DNA of 64,000 bases from Metallyticus violacea (Eukaryota > Arthropoda > Insecta > Mantodea > Metallyticidae). A model generated the notes under the pieces. It made no database searches and had not been told where the DNA came from. It was given only the letters and a program-made list of their open reading frames with translations. This document shows, in pieces, positions 12,240 through 22,099 of the stretch. Within the stretch, counting starts at the first letter, position 1, and the number at the start of each line of letters is the position of its first letter. The stretch lies in contig CM060831.1 of assembly GCA_030762175.1 (NCBI GenBank), positions 95,375,501 through 95,439,500 on the forward strand. The letters run 5' to 3'. Both the position numbers and the translations under genes were made by a program.

Positions 12240-13055
12240 AAAAAACATTAATACCTTTACTGTCATTGTGAGAAAGGATCATCAAATAACATTAAGAACA
12301 TTTTCAGAAATTCTGAAAATTTCACTGGGTGCCACCCATGGTTGGTAATTGAAAAGTTGCACATATTTGTGCACAGTGAGTTCCAAGAATGCTGATTCCA
12401 GAAATGAAGGAGTGTAGGTTTGTATGCAGTTGAAGATGATACAGGAAGATGCAGAGTTTCTTTCAAAGGTAATCACTGCTAATGAAATTTGGCTACATCA
12501 TTTCAATCCTGAGAGCAAACAGCAAAGCCCTGTGTGCAAATTTCCAAAATCAGCAACATCAAAAAAAGCAAAGTGGTTGCTTCTGCTGGGAAAGTTATGG
12601 TCATCTCATTTTTTTATATTCAAGGAATGGTTTGCTATTATATCGCATCTCATAGACTGCTGTTACTGGGCAATACTACAGAGATGTCCTGAAAACTCTG
12701 CAAGGTCATATCACATGCAAAAGGCCACATTTCCACAATAAAAATGCATTAAATATCTCACAAAATGAATGTGAAAAGTGTTTCTCACCCTCCCTTAAGG
12801 TCAGATTTAGATGCACTATTCTTTTCCCCAAATTCAAGAAATACTTTCATGGGAGGCATTTTTCATCATCAGAAACAGTGGTGAAGGCTGTGGAAGCATT
12901 CTAAAGGACCTGTCACAAAATGGTTTCCAGCATGTCTTTAAAGCAGAAACATTGGACAGGTGCATTGTGTTCAATGGAGAGTACTTTGAGAAAGATCATC
13001 CAAATAAGAGGATGAGTAAAGGTATGTTGTAAACAAAAATTATAATTCTTTATTG
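12240..13055 (+). pseudogene. mariner transposase fossil, second HTH to C-terminus
   Basis: The + strand frames give TLRTFSEILKISLGATHG (second helix-turn-helix), then FLSKVITANEIWLHHFNPESKQQ, where the family's first catalytic Asp context (TGDETW) is altered to TANEIW. A degraded centre follows, then FPQIQEILSWEAFF and CIVFNGEYFEKDH, matching the usual end of the protein. Three frames are needed and the first catalytic Asp is lost, so the copy is dead. It belongs to a different subfamily or age class from the copy just upstream. Confidence 0.8.
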
Positions 13056-13147
13056 AACAGCAATCAATTTATCAGATAATTTGAGAGTAATTGGGAAACC
13101 ATTATACAGTGTTAATGAACTACACCAAAATAATTTCAGAGAGTGTT

Positions 13148-13202
13148 TTTTTTTTTTGAATAGTGTTTAATGCCCATTTTTACTACTGAGGCACACAGGC
13201 AG
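13148..13202 (-). repeat. SINE-A 3' fragment
   Basis: Only the terminal part, TAGTGTTTAATGCCCATTTT then ACTACTGAGGCA (as read on +), next to a T-run. It is a 5'-truncated SINE-A insertion. Confidence 0.75.
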
Positions 13203-14254
13203 TCAGAGAGTATAGGAGTGTCTTAGACAAGTAATTTGAGATTGGGGAATATATGGCCTGTCTGTTCAAATTTTGAATATATGCTGTAAGTTTCTAAAAA
13301 ACCAGTATTCTACTGGCCACAGCAGATGCCATTCAATAGACTGGAAAGGTAAGATGTGACTTGTCTATCGAAATATCTTTGCTTGTACAGTTCTGCAGCT
13401 GCTAAACCATTAGTTCTTGTTCCTCAAAAAATATAATGCATATCTGCAAATTCAGAGAAGGTGTCAATCAATGTTCTCTATTTTACCTCACAGACAAATC
13501 CACAGCGTACTAAACATTATGAGCCTAAACAAGGAAATGGTACTAGCTGTTATTGTGCTTATCAATCAGAGTTATGCCCTTGAATATTCATTTTGCAGCA
13601 CTCCTTCTGTGTTATCATACTTTTTATTAAATAATAATAAAAATAATCTGCCTCAAGAGACTCAAACCTGTAACCTTCGGAGCAACTGCCTTTTGCAATA
13701 TAATTAGGCCACATGAGCAAGTAAGGACTTGCTTCTACACAAGGGTACATAGCAGAACAAGGCAGTTCATGGATGTTCAGCGGTGCACTCTCAAATGATT
13801 AGTTATACATTGGAGAGATTTTTGTAACACTATATCTTGAAAATGATAATGGGCTGCTAAAAATCAGTATTTTTATGCTCACAAAGCACTTTTGAAAATA
13901 TAAAATAATTTTTCCCCCCAACTTTGCTTTACAACGACTCATCAGCATCTGATGCCAACCTGTTTAACACCATAGAAATGTGCTGTTTTATTCATGGACC
14001 ATATCTCAAATTGCTTGCATACAACCACTCTACCATCTCCAAAATTATGTTAGTGTACTTTATTAACATTAAGTATATTCTGCTGCATTTGTAATAAGTT
14101 TTCTTTTTATAACAAGTTAAATTTGCAATGGTCATATGTAGATTATACTTTTGTAGTTGGTTATGTTAGGTATTTGCATATTTTTAATAAAATGGTCTTG
14201 ATGTTCAATGTAAAACTTCCTAAGAAAAAGTCTATACTTTCATGGATGTGTTAA
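13203..14254. other. no gene seen
   Basis: AT-rich spacer. Around 13925-14000 a short stretch (CATCAGCATCTGATGCC) vaguely recalls the SINE-B 3' region but was not called. Confidence 0.35.
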
Positions 14255-14455
14255 GTTTAGTTTCAGAAATATATATCTAAATGGTTTTCTATTATTTGTA
14301 TCACACACTGTTCATATTGCTTTCTTCTGTAATACAAAATTATTATGCTTTCAACTGAGTTTCCCCAGAATATTAAACCAAATTTTATAACTGATGAGAA
14401 ATGTGCATAATATGCTGTTTTGAGAGTTGCTTCAGAACTAATATGATACAATGAG
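14255..14455 (-). pseudogene. CR1/L2-like LINE, C-terminal fragment
   Basis: The - strand gives LKTAYYAHFSSVIKFGLIFW followed by GNS. This closely parallels the block TVYFTHFHSRLKYGIKFWGE near 32.0 kb in the larger CR1/L2-like element, just after its RT domain. Short and without flanking domains. Confidence 0.65.
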
Positions 14456-14499
14456 CAAAGTATGTTGGCTGTTAATTTTATATTAATTTATATTATGTA

Positions 14500-14600
14500 G
14501 GTCAACAGCTGAGTATGGGAACCATGGTTCCCAAAACATGTCCTAACTTAAATACAGTAAGTGAAGTCTGTAAGAAATTTATCTGCATTATTTAAATTAA
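14500..14600 (+). repeat. hammerhead-like hairpin fragment, Penelope-type
   Basis: CTGAGTA at 14509-14515, then a perfect palindrome GGGAACCATGGTTCCC (14517-14532), then AAAACATGTC, then AGTAAGTGAAG at about 14557-14567. The layout copies the ribozyme-like motif of the Penelope-like elements (CTGANGA, stem-loop, GAAAC..GTC, then AAGTAAGTGAAGC), but both catalytic strands are mutated (GTA for NGA, AAAAC for GAAAC). An eroded relative without a recognisable tail. Confidence 0.45.
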
Positions 14601-14655
14601 TATATAATACCTTCACTGTAAACAGCTTAAAAATTAAACAAATATGTTAATTTTA

Positions 14656-14868
14656 CTTAAATGTAAATTGGAACTTGTACAGTAAAGCTAATCTTATTAA
14701 TTGATATCATTGTATGATTCAGTTGAACTACACACCCTTAAGTTGAACTTTAGCCTGGCTGAAGATGGGAACTTAATGTTCTCAAAACTGGTTCCATACA
14801 TTTATGAAAAGTAAGTGAAGCTTTAAGAGTGTGTAGTTCAACTGAATCATACAATGAAATCAATTAAA
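14656..14868. mobile_element. 213-bp ORF-less Penelope-type mini-element with TSD
   Basis: Perfect 12-bp direct repeats ATGTTAATTTTA at 14644-14655 and 14869-14880 define the ends. Inside lie, in order: a tail with TTGGAACTTGTACAGTAAAG (about 14667); a left inverted end, 14699-14741; CTGAAGA at 14759-14765 followed by a GGGAAC/GTTCTC stem and AAAAC; AAGTAAGTGAAGC; and a right inverted end, 14824-14866, which pairs with the left over about 42 nt. The architecture matches one end of the 60-63 kb Penelope-like element with the ORF removed. No protein is encoded. Confidence 0.72.
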
Positions 14869-14880
14869 ATGTTAATTTTA

Positions 14881-15953
14881 GTTTATACTCTGTGTGCATT
14901 TTTTAATTTAATGTCAACTTGCAGACCTTGAAATTTGGTATCACTGTGCTTGTCTAGTGCATGATCATTAGTGGTTGCATATAATGTGGGATCAGGTAAG
15001 TTATATTCATTGTACATTTTACATGCCTTTAACAATATGTTTAGTTTATATTTCACATATAATTTAATTATTGCCAAATGTCAGTATATCTGGCTGATGA
15101 AATCTAGGTTAATCCCAGTCAGGATGTTGCATGGGTAAGGTTTTTCCTGAGCCTATCCTTACCCTGAAAATTTTTATACTAGTTCATTTGAGGTACTAAT
15201 TGGATTCTGAGCTCATTTGCACTATCACTTTATTTATATCATTCCTCATCTCAAAATACCTATTGCATTAAATATTTGCAAATATGTATATAAGCCTTTG
15301 CTGGAATTATAACGTCCTAGTACAGCACAGCATTCTTGATTAAATCTTCAGGAAACTGAGATTAGCAATTTTTCTTCAAAGTATCACAAAAGGATTTCTA
15401 AGTGTAACCAGAGATGAACCGTTAAAAAAGATGGTATTAAAATTATAGAAGCAGAATGCTTTAAATAGTTACAGATATTGCAATATCATGACTATATATC
15501 TAGCTGATTGTTAAGAATTGTAAGGAATTGGTTTTGCTTATGAATCTGCATATGTAAGGTACCATAGAAATAAATATAAATGTATGACTCAAATTTCATC
15601 ATCTTGAACAAACTTGTTTTACTTATGATTCTCCAACCCCCCTTTTTATGTACTTCACAAAATAAGTAATTGTTGTTTGATTTTACTTACAGAACTAATG
15701 AATAATATAACAATTGGTACTGGAAATACAGAACTGCAACATATATATGAAACTGTGTGATCATAAGTTCATAACTATGACTATGACTATTATATTTATT
15801 AATGAGTTATATTTATCACAAACTGTAATATAATTAAAATATTATTAATTACATACTAAACAAGATGAATCAAAGCAATTGGACAGAATGTCACAATCAT
15901 GTCTGTCACCAAAAGATAATCAATCATGCTTTTTATAAAATAAAATTACTTAC
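14881..15953. other. spacer or CUB-gene intron; no exon found
   Basis: This is where the next CUB exon (phase 2 acceptor) would be sought. Neither a CUB half-domain nor any other gene was recognised. A - strand open stretch at 14883-15077 has no CUB features. Confidence 0.4.
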
Positions 15954-16165
15954 TTTGTTGAGCTTGAAATGTCAAAACGTTCAATGAAATCAAGATGCAG
16001 CCTCTCTCCAGGAGGACCCATAATGACCCATTCACATTCAGTATGTGGTGGTGGTATTTGGGGATATCTTGGTGACATTATAATGGTTGATGCATTCTGA
16101 TCAGCTGAAAGTACTGCTCTTTCTCCACATGCCAAACCTTTTTCCCAATAGCGAATCTTGAAACC
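15954..16165 (-). CDS. cubilin-like CUB gene, exon 5 of those visible
   Basis: Internal exon with a TTATAG acceptor (AG at 16167-16166) and a GTAAGT donor from 15953. Starts in phase 0 and ends with two bases of a codon. Its first residues, GFKIRYWEKG, complete the CUB domain begun in the two upstream exons. From ACGERAVLSA a new CUB domain starts, with MSPRYPQIPP, the second cysteine in ECEWVI, and LDFIERFDIS. The second half of this domain (Cys3, Cys4) must come from a further exon that was not located. CUB domains bind ligands, often with calcium; long CUB arrays with this spacing are typical of cubilin, an endocytic receptor. No stops; appears functional. Confidence 0.87.
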
Positions 16166-16276
16166 CTATAATTAAGAGTACCACAATTATTTTTGACATA
16201 ATATTAGATAGCATAAAAGTTACCCATTTTATTATTTGCTTTTACTCAATAAGGAAATAAGTTACAGCCTATTTAT

Positions 16277-16674
16277 TTAGTTTATTTATGGATACTCCAT
16301 AACATAAAGTTTTATTACACACAAACAAATATCCTATTTTATTAATCCAAAACAATAAAGTTATACGAATAATAAAAAAAAACAAAAAACCCAAATATAG
16401 AATTTGTAAAGAATGGAAGCAATAAAGGTCTAATAATTACTGGAAAAATTATTGGCATGAAATAAGCAAATAAATTTTGCTCAAAGGTCCTTCTTTCAGA
16501 CTTGAGGTTCTTTTATATGCCATAAATCTATGACACAGGACCCATAGCTTTACTTCCCTTTCGAAGAAAACCATACTTAGGAATTTAAACCCAAAAAATA
16601 GCCATTGATCCTGCCCAAGATTGATCTTGGGCCTACAAGTCAAATATGGTTACCACTAGACCAACTAAGTTACA
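16277..16674 (-). repeat. SINE-B copy interrupted by about 150 bp
   Basis: The head (- strand, about 16674-16600) and middle (TTTACTTCCCTTTCGAAG on +) are present. The 3' end, TTTATTTATGGATACTCC, is at 16278-16295. Between about 16306 and 16453 sits AT-rich sequence absent from all other SINE-B copies in the window, so another unit was inserted or the SINE was rearranged. The insert was not identified. Confidence 0.75.
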
Positions 16675-16907
16675 GTCAAACCTGCCTTTTTCTAAACCAG
16701 AATATCCTGAAAACCTGTTCATTTTGGAAAATTTTATCCATACCAGTGAAAATAATGTCTTAGTGTTATTTTCACATGAATAAATGGAAAAGTAGAAACA
16801 AAATGATCTGGTCACTGCTTATATTGGAAACAATATTCTTGAACATACTCTTTAAAGTAAAATATATTTTGGAAAAACAATGTAGTTTCAAGAAAACAAC
16901 AATATAC

Positions 16908-17636
16908 TGAGGATGCCAAAAATGTATACACACTTTCACAATAGATATCTATTTAATGTATTTCAAAGTTGGACCAAAAAACAACAATAATGCGTAACAT
17001 GATGTTCTGTAAACAAATGTGACTCACATACATTACGATAGCATTGCTACATGACAGGTAAATCAATAATGAACAAATGAAGCCAAGATCATCATAAATC
17101 AACAATGAACAAAAGAAGCCAAGATTATCACATGATGTTCTGTAAACAGATGTGACTCACATTACGTTTTACTAGCATTGCTACAATAAAATGAAGCTAA
17201 GATTATCTTTTGCACAGCATAAAGCAATTTTGAAGTGATATTGGAAAACCGAAAATTTTGTTCAAGTTCAAAGGCAATAGAGACATGTGTACAGAACAGA
17301 TTCTCCGGATCTAACTCTGTTGGACTTCTACCTATGGGGAACTCTTAACCATGCTGTATACCGTAGAAAACCAGCTACACTTACAGCATTTCCAGAAGAA
17401 ATTGAAAGAGATATTCTGCAATTGCTGAGGACACTTTCGCAATCATTGCTTAATCTGTAGTTCAATGTACTCAAAAGTGTATCTACACTGATGGTGGGCA
17501 TTTTCAGCATTTGTTGTAACTGTAAAAGTCTAAGGTGATTAGTGCTCATCATTTTCTGTTTGTGGGAATTCATTTTTGTTACATTAACACAGTTTTTTCT
17601 TTGCTTGAAGTGTGTATACATTTTTTGGCACCCTGT
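16908..17636 (+). mobile_element. internally deleted mariner with TIRs
   Basis: Ends are inverted repeats: GGATGCCAAAAATGTATACA near 16912 and, on the opposite strand, GGGTGCCAAAAAATGTATAC from about 17632. Near the 3' end the + strand reads LLDFYLWGTLNHAVY, then FPEEIERDI, then VGIFSICC. This is the C-terminal part of a mariner transposase, including the Asp of the last catalytic position (LDFYLWG). The N-terminal two thirds are missing and replaced by short duplicated AT-rich sequence (a CAATGAACAAAwGAAGCCAA unit twice near 17060-17125). Non-autonomous. Confidence 0.78.
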
Positions 17637-17754
17637 TTATATGGATACATATAAAAACCAGGACAATCTGTGGGGATGCATTTGGTTTTTGGTCAATACT
17701 TTTACTGCCCTACTCTCTAGACAGAAGAATCCTTACAGTGAATATGCATAAATC

Positions 17755-17946
17755 ACCAACCTTACATCTTGTTGGGAGTGGATAAGCACAGAATCATGAT
17801 TTTCGTGATCAACAATGCCATATAGAAAAAACGGGCATGTAAAGACATAGTTGTTATTGAAAATTGAGAGTATACTGTTATAACAAATTGTAAAGTAATT
17901 GTGGAATAAATTCATTCATTCATTCATTCATTTATTCATTCATTCA
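17755..17946 (+). repeat. LINE-type 3' tail with (ATTC)n
   Basis: AT-rich 150 bp ending in GGAATAAATTCATTCATTC and a TTCA/TTTA microsatellite to about 17946. It resembles the end of the LINE-A copy at 9212, suggesting a heavily 5'-truncated LINE. No coding sequence remains, so the assignment rests on the tail alone. Confidence 0.4.
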
Positions 17947-18170
17947 TGCAAGAAAAGAGCAACATCATCATTAAGTGATTAGGTGCAAATTATAAAACTA
18001 AAGGAAAAGCAGAAACGGAGCCTAAGAGAAATAACATTAAAATTTAATTGTAGAAAAACTTAGGTATATGATATTTGAAAAATAAAGGCCACATAATAGT
18101 GGCTTATAGGCAATAATGATAACATGAAAATAAAACAGAAAATAACAAGCTATTAAGAAATAAATGAACT

Positions 18171-19003
18171 GCTATGGGAATGGGCTCTATATTATGGTTT
18201 CAATCTCAACAGGTTTTTAGCTTTTCAAACCATGGTTTGAGAAACTTGTGTTTCCTTTGTAAGCCTTTGGAGAGATTTTTAGGACTGCTCTCTAATCATT
18301 CTGTAATTTTGCATAGTTTTACCTCTCATGCCATCTTACGCATCACATTTATCTAAAATAAGTTTCTTTGTCTAAATTTGTTTATAAGTAACCATACAGC
18401 TTCTCTGGAAGAAAGTACATCATGAAATATTATTAAAAGCTTCCTTTTCATTTCCTATCATGAATTTGTAAAAGCATACATATTGTAAATAAATTGTTCA
18501 TGTTCATTCATTTGCATGGAGAAAAATTGTAACTACAAGATGTCTAAAGAATACGGCACTGTCTTTATTTGTTTTTAAGATACTGCAGATGATTACACAG
18601 TTCATATTAACATTATACCTGAATGGGAAGGAAAAATATCTGGGACCAAGTTAGTTTCATTTTGAACAGGTTTCACTGTATAATATTAATAAAAAATATA
18701 GAGAATATATTGGTTTTAAATAATAAGAATTACGACATAATCAATTGTATGTGCCCCATTATCATATACACTAAATTGTGTCAATAATAAGAAATAAGAG
18801 AAACAAAAACCCCCAAGAGAGAGAGAGAGAGAAATACCTGAAATAATTCCAAGCAAACTATGCAAAATTGCAGAATGATTAGAGAGCAGTCCTAAAAACC
18901 TCTCCAAAGGCTTATAAAGGAAATACAAGTTTCTCAAACCATGGTTTGAAAAGCTAAAAACCTGTTGAGATTGAAACCATAATATAGAGTCACTATTGCA
19001 CCC
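18171..19003. mobile_element. foldback element with about 150-bp inverted arms
   Basis: Left arm 18171-18320 and right arm 18855-19003 are near-perfect inverted copies, for example GGACTGCTCTCTAATCATTC on the left against its complement on the right. Each arm holds a 14-nt palindrome, CAAACCATGGTTTG. The 530-bp centre is AT-rich with a (GA)n run near 18820 and no coding potential. It fits a MITE or foldback transposon; the superfamily was not determined and no clean TSD was read. Confidence 0.78.
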
Positions 19004-19559
19004 ATATGATGATGAGTACTAATGAAAAATTTTAATTAGGAATCTGTGCAGTGTTAAGGATAGTATACTTGATCCACACTTCATATTCTGCACTAACAAA
19101 GAATGATTTAAATTGCCATATTGCAATGCAGAATTTAGACACAAAATTCTCTTGCATTGTGAGAAAATTGGTGTATGACTTTTCTGTTAGAAGTTACATA
19201 TCTAATGAGATTTTAATTGTAATTTTATGTTATGACAATGTAACTTAATTCAAGCCAGAATTTCAGGTGATGATACTAAATTACATCAGGGGTTGGCATT
19301 TGCAAGCTGCTATAGTTGCCACTGGCTCTGTTTTTTCATAAATTGATGTATCTTTTTTTGACTGCTTTGTTTTTACATGTTGAGTTTTACTACTTAATTA
19401 GCTGCTTCAGACTAAACAGAAAAAACACTTCTTGAAATCCATTACCTTTATACATATGAAACAACTTTCATTTCTGCACCATGATTTTGCTTTGGCCACT
19501 GGTTTATATTGTGAAAGATGAGGTACAATAGTCCTGCTTCTTGAACCTATTTACATCAG

Positions 19560-21420
19560 TGATGTCCAAAGTCTTGAAAGCATAAACTACTTCTTCCCGA
19601 CGATCTACACCAGCGTGAGAGAACGGTTCTACATAAAAACGCATTAAAATCCCCAGATTAAATACGTTGCTGGATTGTGAGAGGTCTAAAAGAGCTGATT
19701 TCGCTGCGAGTTCTGCCCTCGCCCTGAATTCCCATATGGCCAGGAACCCACAGCAGTGTTACGCTGTCCCCGCGTCCTTAGTGCAAACATTGCGTCCTTG
19801 ATTTTCTGTACCATAGGATGGGAATTCCACAGATTGCGAAAGCTCAACAGAACTCTCAGGGGATCAGAACAAATTATCGAGTCCCCCAACCGCTGTTTTG
19901 ATACAAATAAAAGCGCTCGATAAATCGCGTAAAGTTTCGTCATAAAATAGATATCGCAGAGTTAAGGTCAAAAGTAAAATTTAGAGCCGTTAAAAACGAT
20001 GGCACATCAAACACTTGAGTCCTTTTTCGAGCCGTAGGTATAGATAAAATTCCAGCCCTCAAGTGAAGAGAGTATTGAGCTAAAAAATTGGCGAATCATG
20101 GTAGCTGCAGTCGAGAATTTCGGACAGGACGTAAGCTCAAGATGAATGGGAGCCACTGCTAAACGCCAAGGATGGGGAGATAACAATTGGGCGTGCAAAG
20201 TCTGTAACATCTCCCGAAATCAATAGCCGGGAAGTGGACACAGGACTCGCTGGAAAAACTCCTATCGCGATACTAATTCCCCGGTGATGAATCGGTTTAA
20301 GGCGACGAAGAACTGATGGTAGTGCTGAGCCATACACAATGCAACCATAATCGATTTTGAACCGGATTATATTACAGCAGAGGTGCAAAAGCACCGTCCG
20401 GCCAGCTAGCCAGAATATGTCACTTAAAACACGTAAAGACATAGAGAAGGTTCACACCGGCTTTAACGTTGTGATATAGACGATGACCAGCATAGTTTCC
20501 TATCAAAAACCAGGCCAAGGAACTTTACTTCGTTTGCGAAAAATAGAGCATCTGGACCAAGATGGAGAGAAGACGAAGATCACTCCTTGTAGCGCCACAA
20601 ATTCATGCAGACGTTCTTCTCAGCAGACAAACGGAACACTCCAACCATAGAGACGGTCCAGACAGCATTGGAAGTACCGCCACGGGTGGCCGAGGTCGTT
20701 AAGGCGCGGACTCGTGAGCAGAAGATCTGCGGTTCGATTCCCACCAGGATCGTCCTCCCTGACTGAGTTTTTTTCCAGGTTATTCTCAGTCCTCATAAAT
20801 GACAAATGCCTGGGAGTACCCTAAACTTAGGCCTGGAACGCTTCTTCCCTTAAAAAAAAAAACACTCCTTTCCCAATTTATCATTTCATGTATCATCAGT
20901 GTCCATCGCCTATGATGCCTCAGTAGTAAAAATGGGCGTTAAACACTAATAAAAAACATTGGAGGCGGCGTTACAATAGACAACTGTCCTGAGAAGAAAG
21001 AAAGATAGCAAAGTCGTCGACGAACAACGATGATTCCTGAAGGTAAACAGTTCGTGATTGAATTTGGCCATGGCTTGATTGTCATGGCAAACAGTGTGAC
21101 ACTAAGGCTCTGAGGTACTCTGTTCTCCTGAATAAAACCGAGATGATAAAACGGAACCCATGCGTACATTAAAAACCAGATTCTTCATGAATTCCCGAAT
21201 AAAAATGGAAAAATGTTCCATTCATGAGGCGTACAAAGAATACCACTTTTCCGGCAGTTATCATAGGCCTTCTCCAGCTCAAAGAAGACATCAACCGTTT
21301 GGCACTTTTGTACGAAACCGGCCATATTATGGATAGAAAGAGAAACCAAATGATCGATAGAATAGCGGTGACGACGAAATCCGCATTGGACATTCGTCAG
21401 AAAGTGCTGCTATTCTAGCT
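19560..21420 (-). pseudogene. RNase H-bearing non-LTR retrotransposon, 5'-truncated
   Basis: Clearly GC-richer than its surroundings. On - in order: RT core (about 21420-20990) with FFELEKAYD and LSVTLFAM; a later RT/connection block (20442-20137) with FKIDYGCIVYGSALPS; then an RNase H-like domain (19943-19686) with TKLYAIYRALLF, CSDPLRVLLSF and an eroded VPGHxGIxGN motif. Multiple stops and frame shifts show it is dead. The RT-connection-RNase H order fits the I/Jockey/R1 group. SINE-A 20683-20952 is inserted in it. The YxDD motif was not recovered in frame. Confidence 0.82.
20683..20952 (+). repeat. SINE-A nested in LINE
   Basis: Full-length: GCCACGGGTGGCCGAGGTCG at the head, GGTTCGATTCCC B-box, A-run in the middle and ATGGGCGTTAAACACTAATA at the end. 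Candidate TSD CATTGGA occurs before the head (near 20668) and after the A-rich end (near 20958). It is younger than the host LINE it interrupts. Confidence 0.86.
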
Positions 21421-21527
21421 ACCACATAACCGCAGGAGGTCGTGGGTTCAATTCCCACCAGGACCATCCTCCCTGATTGAGATTTTTTCCAGGTTTTACT
21501 CAGTCTTCATAAATGGCAAATCATAAC
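21421..21527 (+). repeat. SINE-A partial copy
   Basis: Retains GGGTTCAATTCCCACCAGGA, TCCTCCCTGATTGAG and CTCAGTCTTCATAAATGGCA. It lacks the first tRNA half and the 3' body. It abuts the 5' edge of the RNase H-type LINE fragment. Confidence 0.75.
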
Positions 21528-22099
21528 AGCATTATTGCCTAATAGTTGTTTATTAGCTAATATAAAAGAATAAATTATGCTTTAAGAGTATATTTAACTG
21601 AATTTTCTTGTCCAGACAGACCTTAATGTTCAGATATAGCATCACTAGTTCATTTTTATTTCTTGCTAATTGAAAGAATGTGAGTGTATAGGTGAAATGT
21701 TGAATATTTGCAGCTCCACAAATAATATGGCTTTGTTCCAACTCTTTGGACTTGTTTGATTTTTTGTGTAGAGTCAGTCATTAAAGTCTCATCTCTGTAT
21801 TTTATAGCATGCTTAATCTACTTAATCTTTCCAGGGCCATAACAAGATATGCCCATTAATTGAACTCTCCAATGTTTAAAGGAACTAATTAAAAAGTACA
21901 ACTTTTCAGTAGAGCGAAAAAACAAAGTCATAAATAATAAAGGAAGTAAAGTTGATGGTAAAATGATAGTAATTTTGTATTGAAAAGCGAATGCTTCAAC
22001 ACAAATACATATTGCAGGGCAAATCATTTTATAAAAATAAGTGATATAACACAAATAATAGTTGTATGTTTATTATTTATTATAAGAAGTTTTGTTTTC

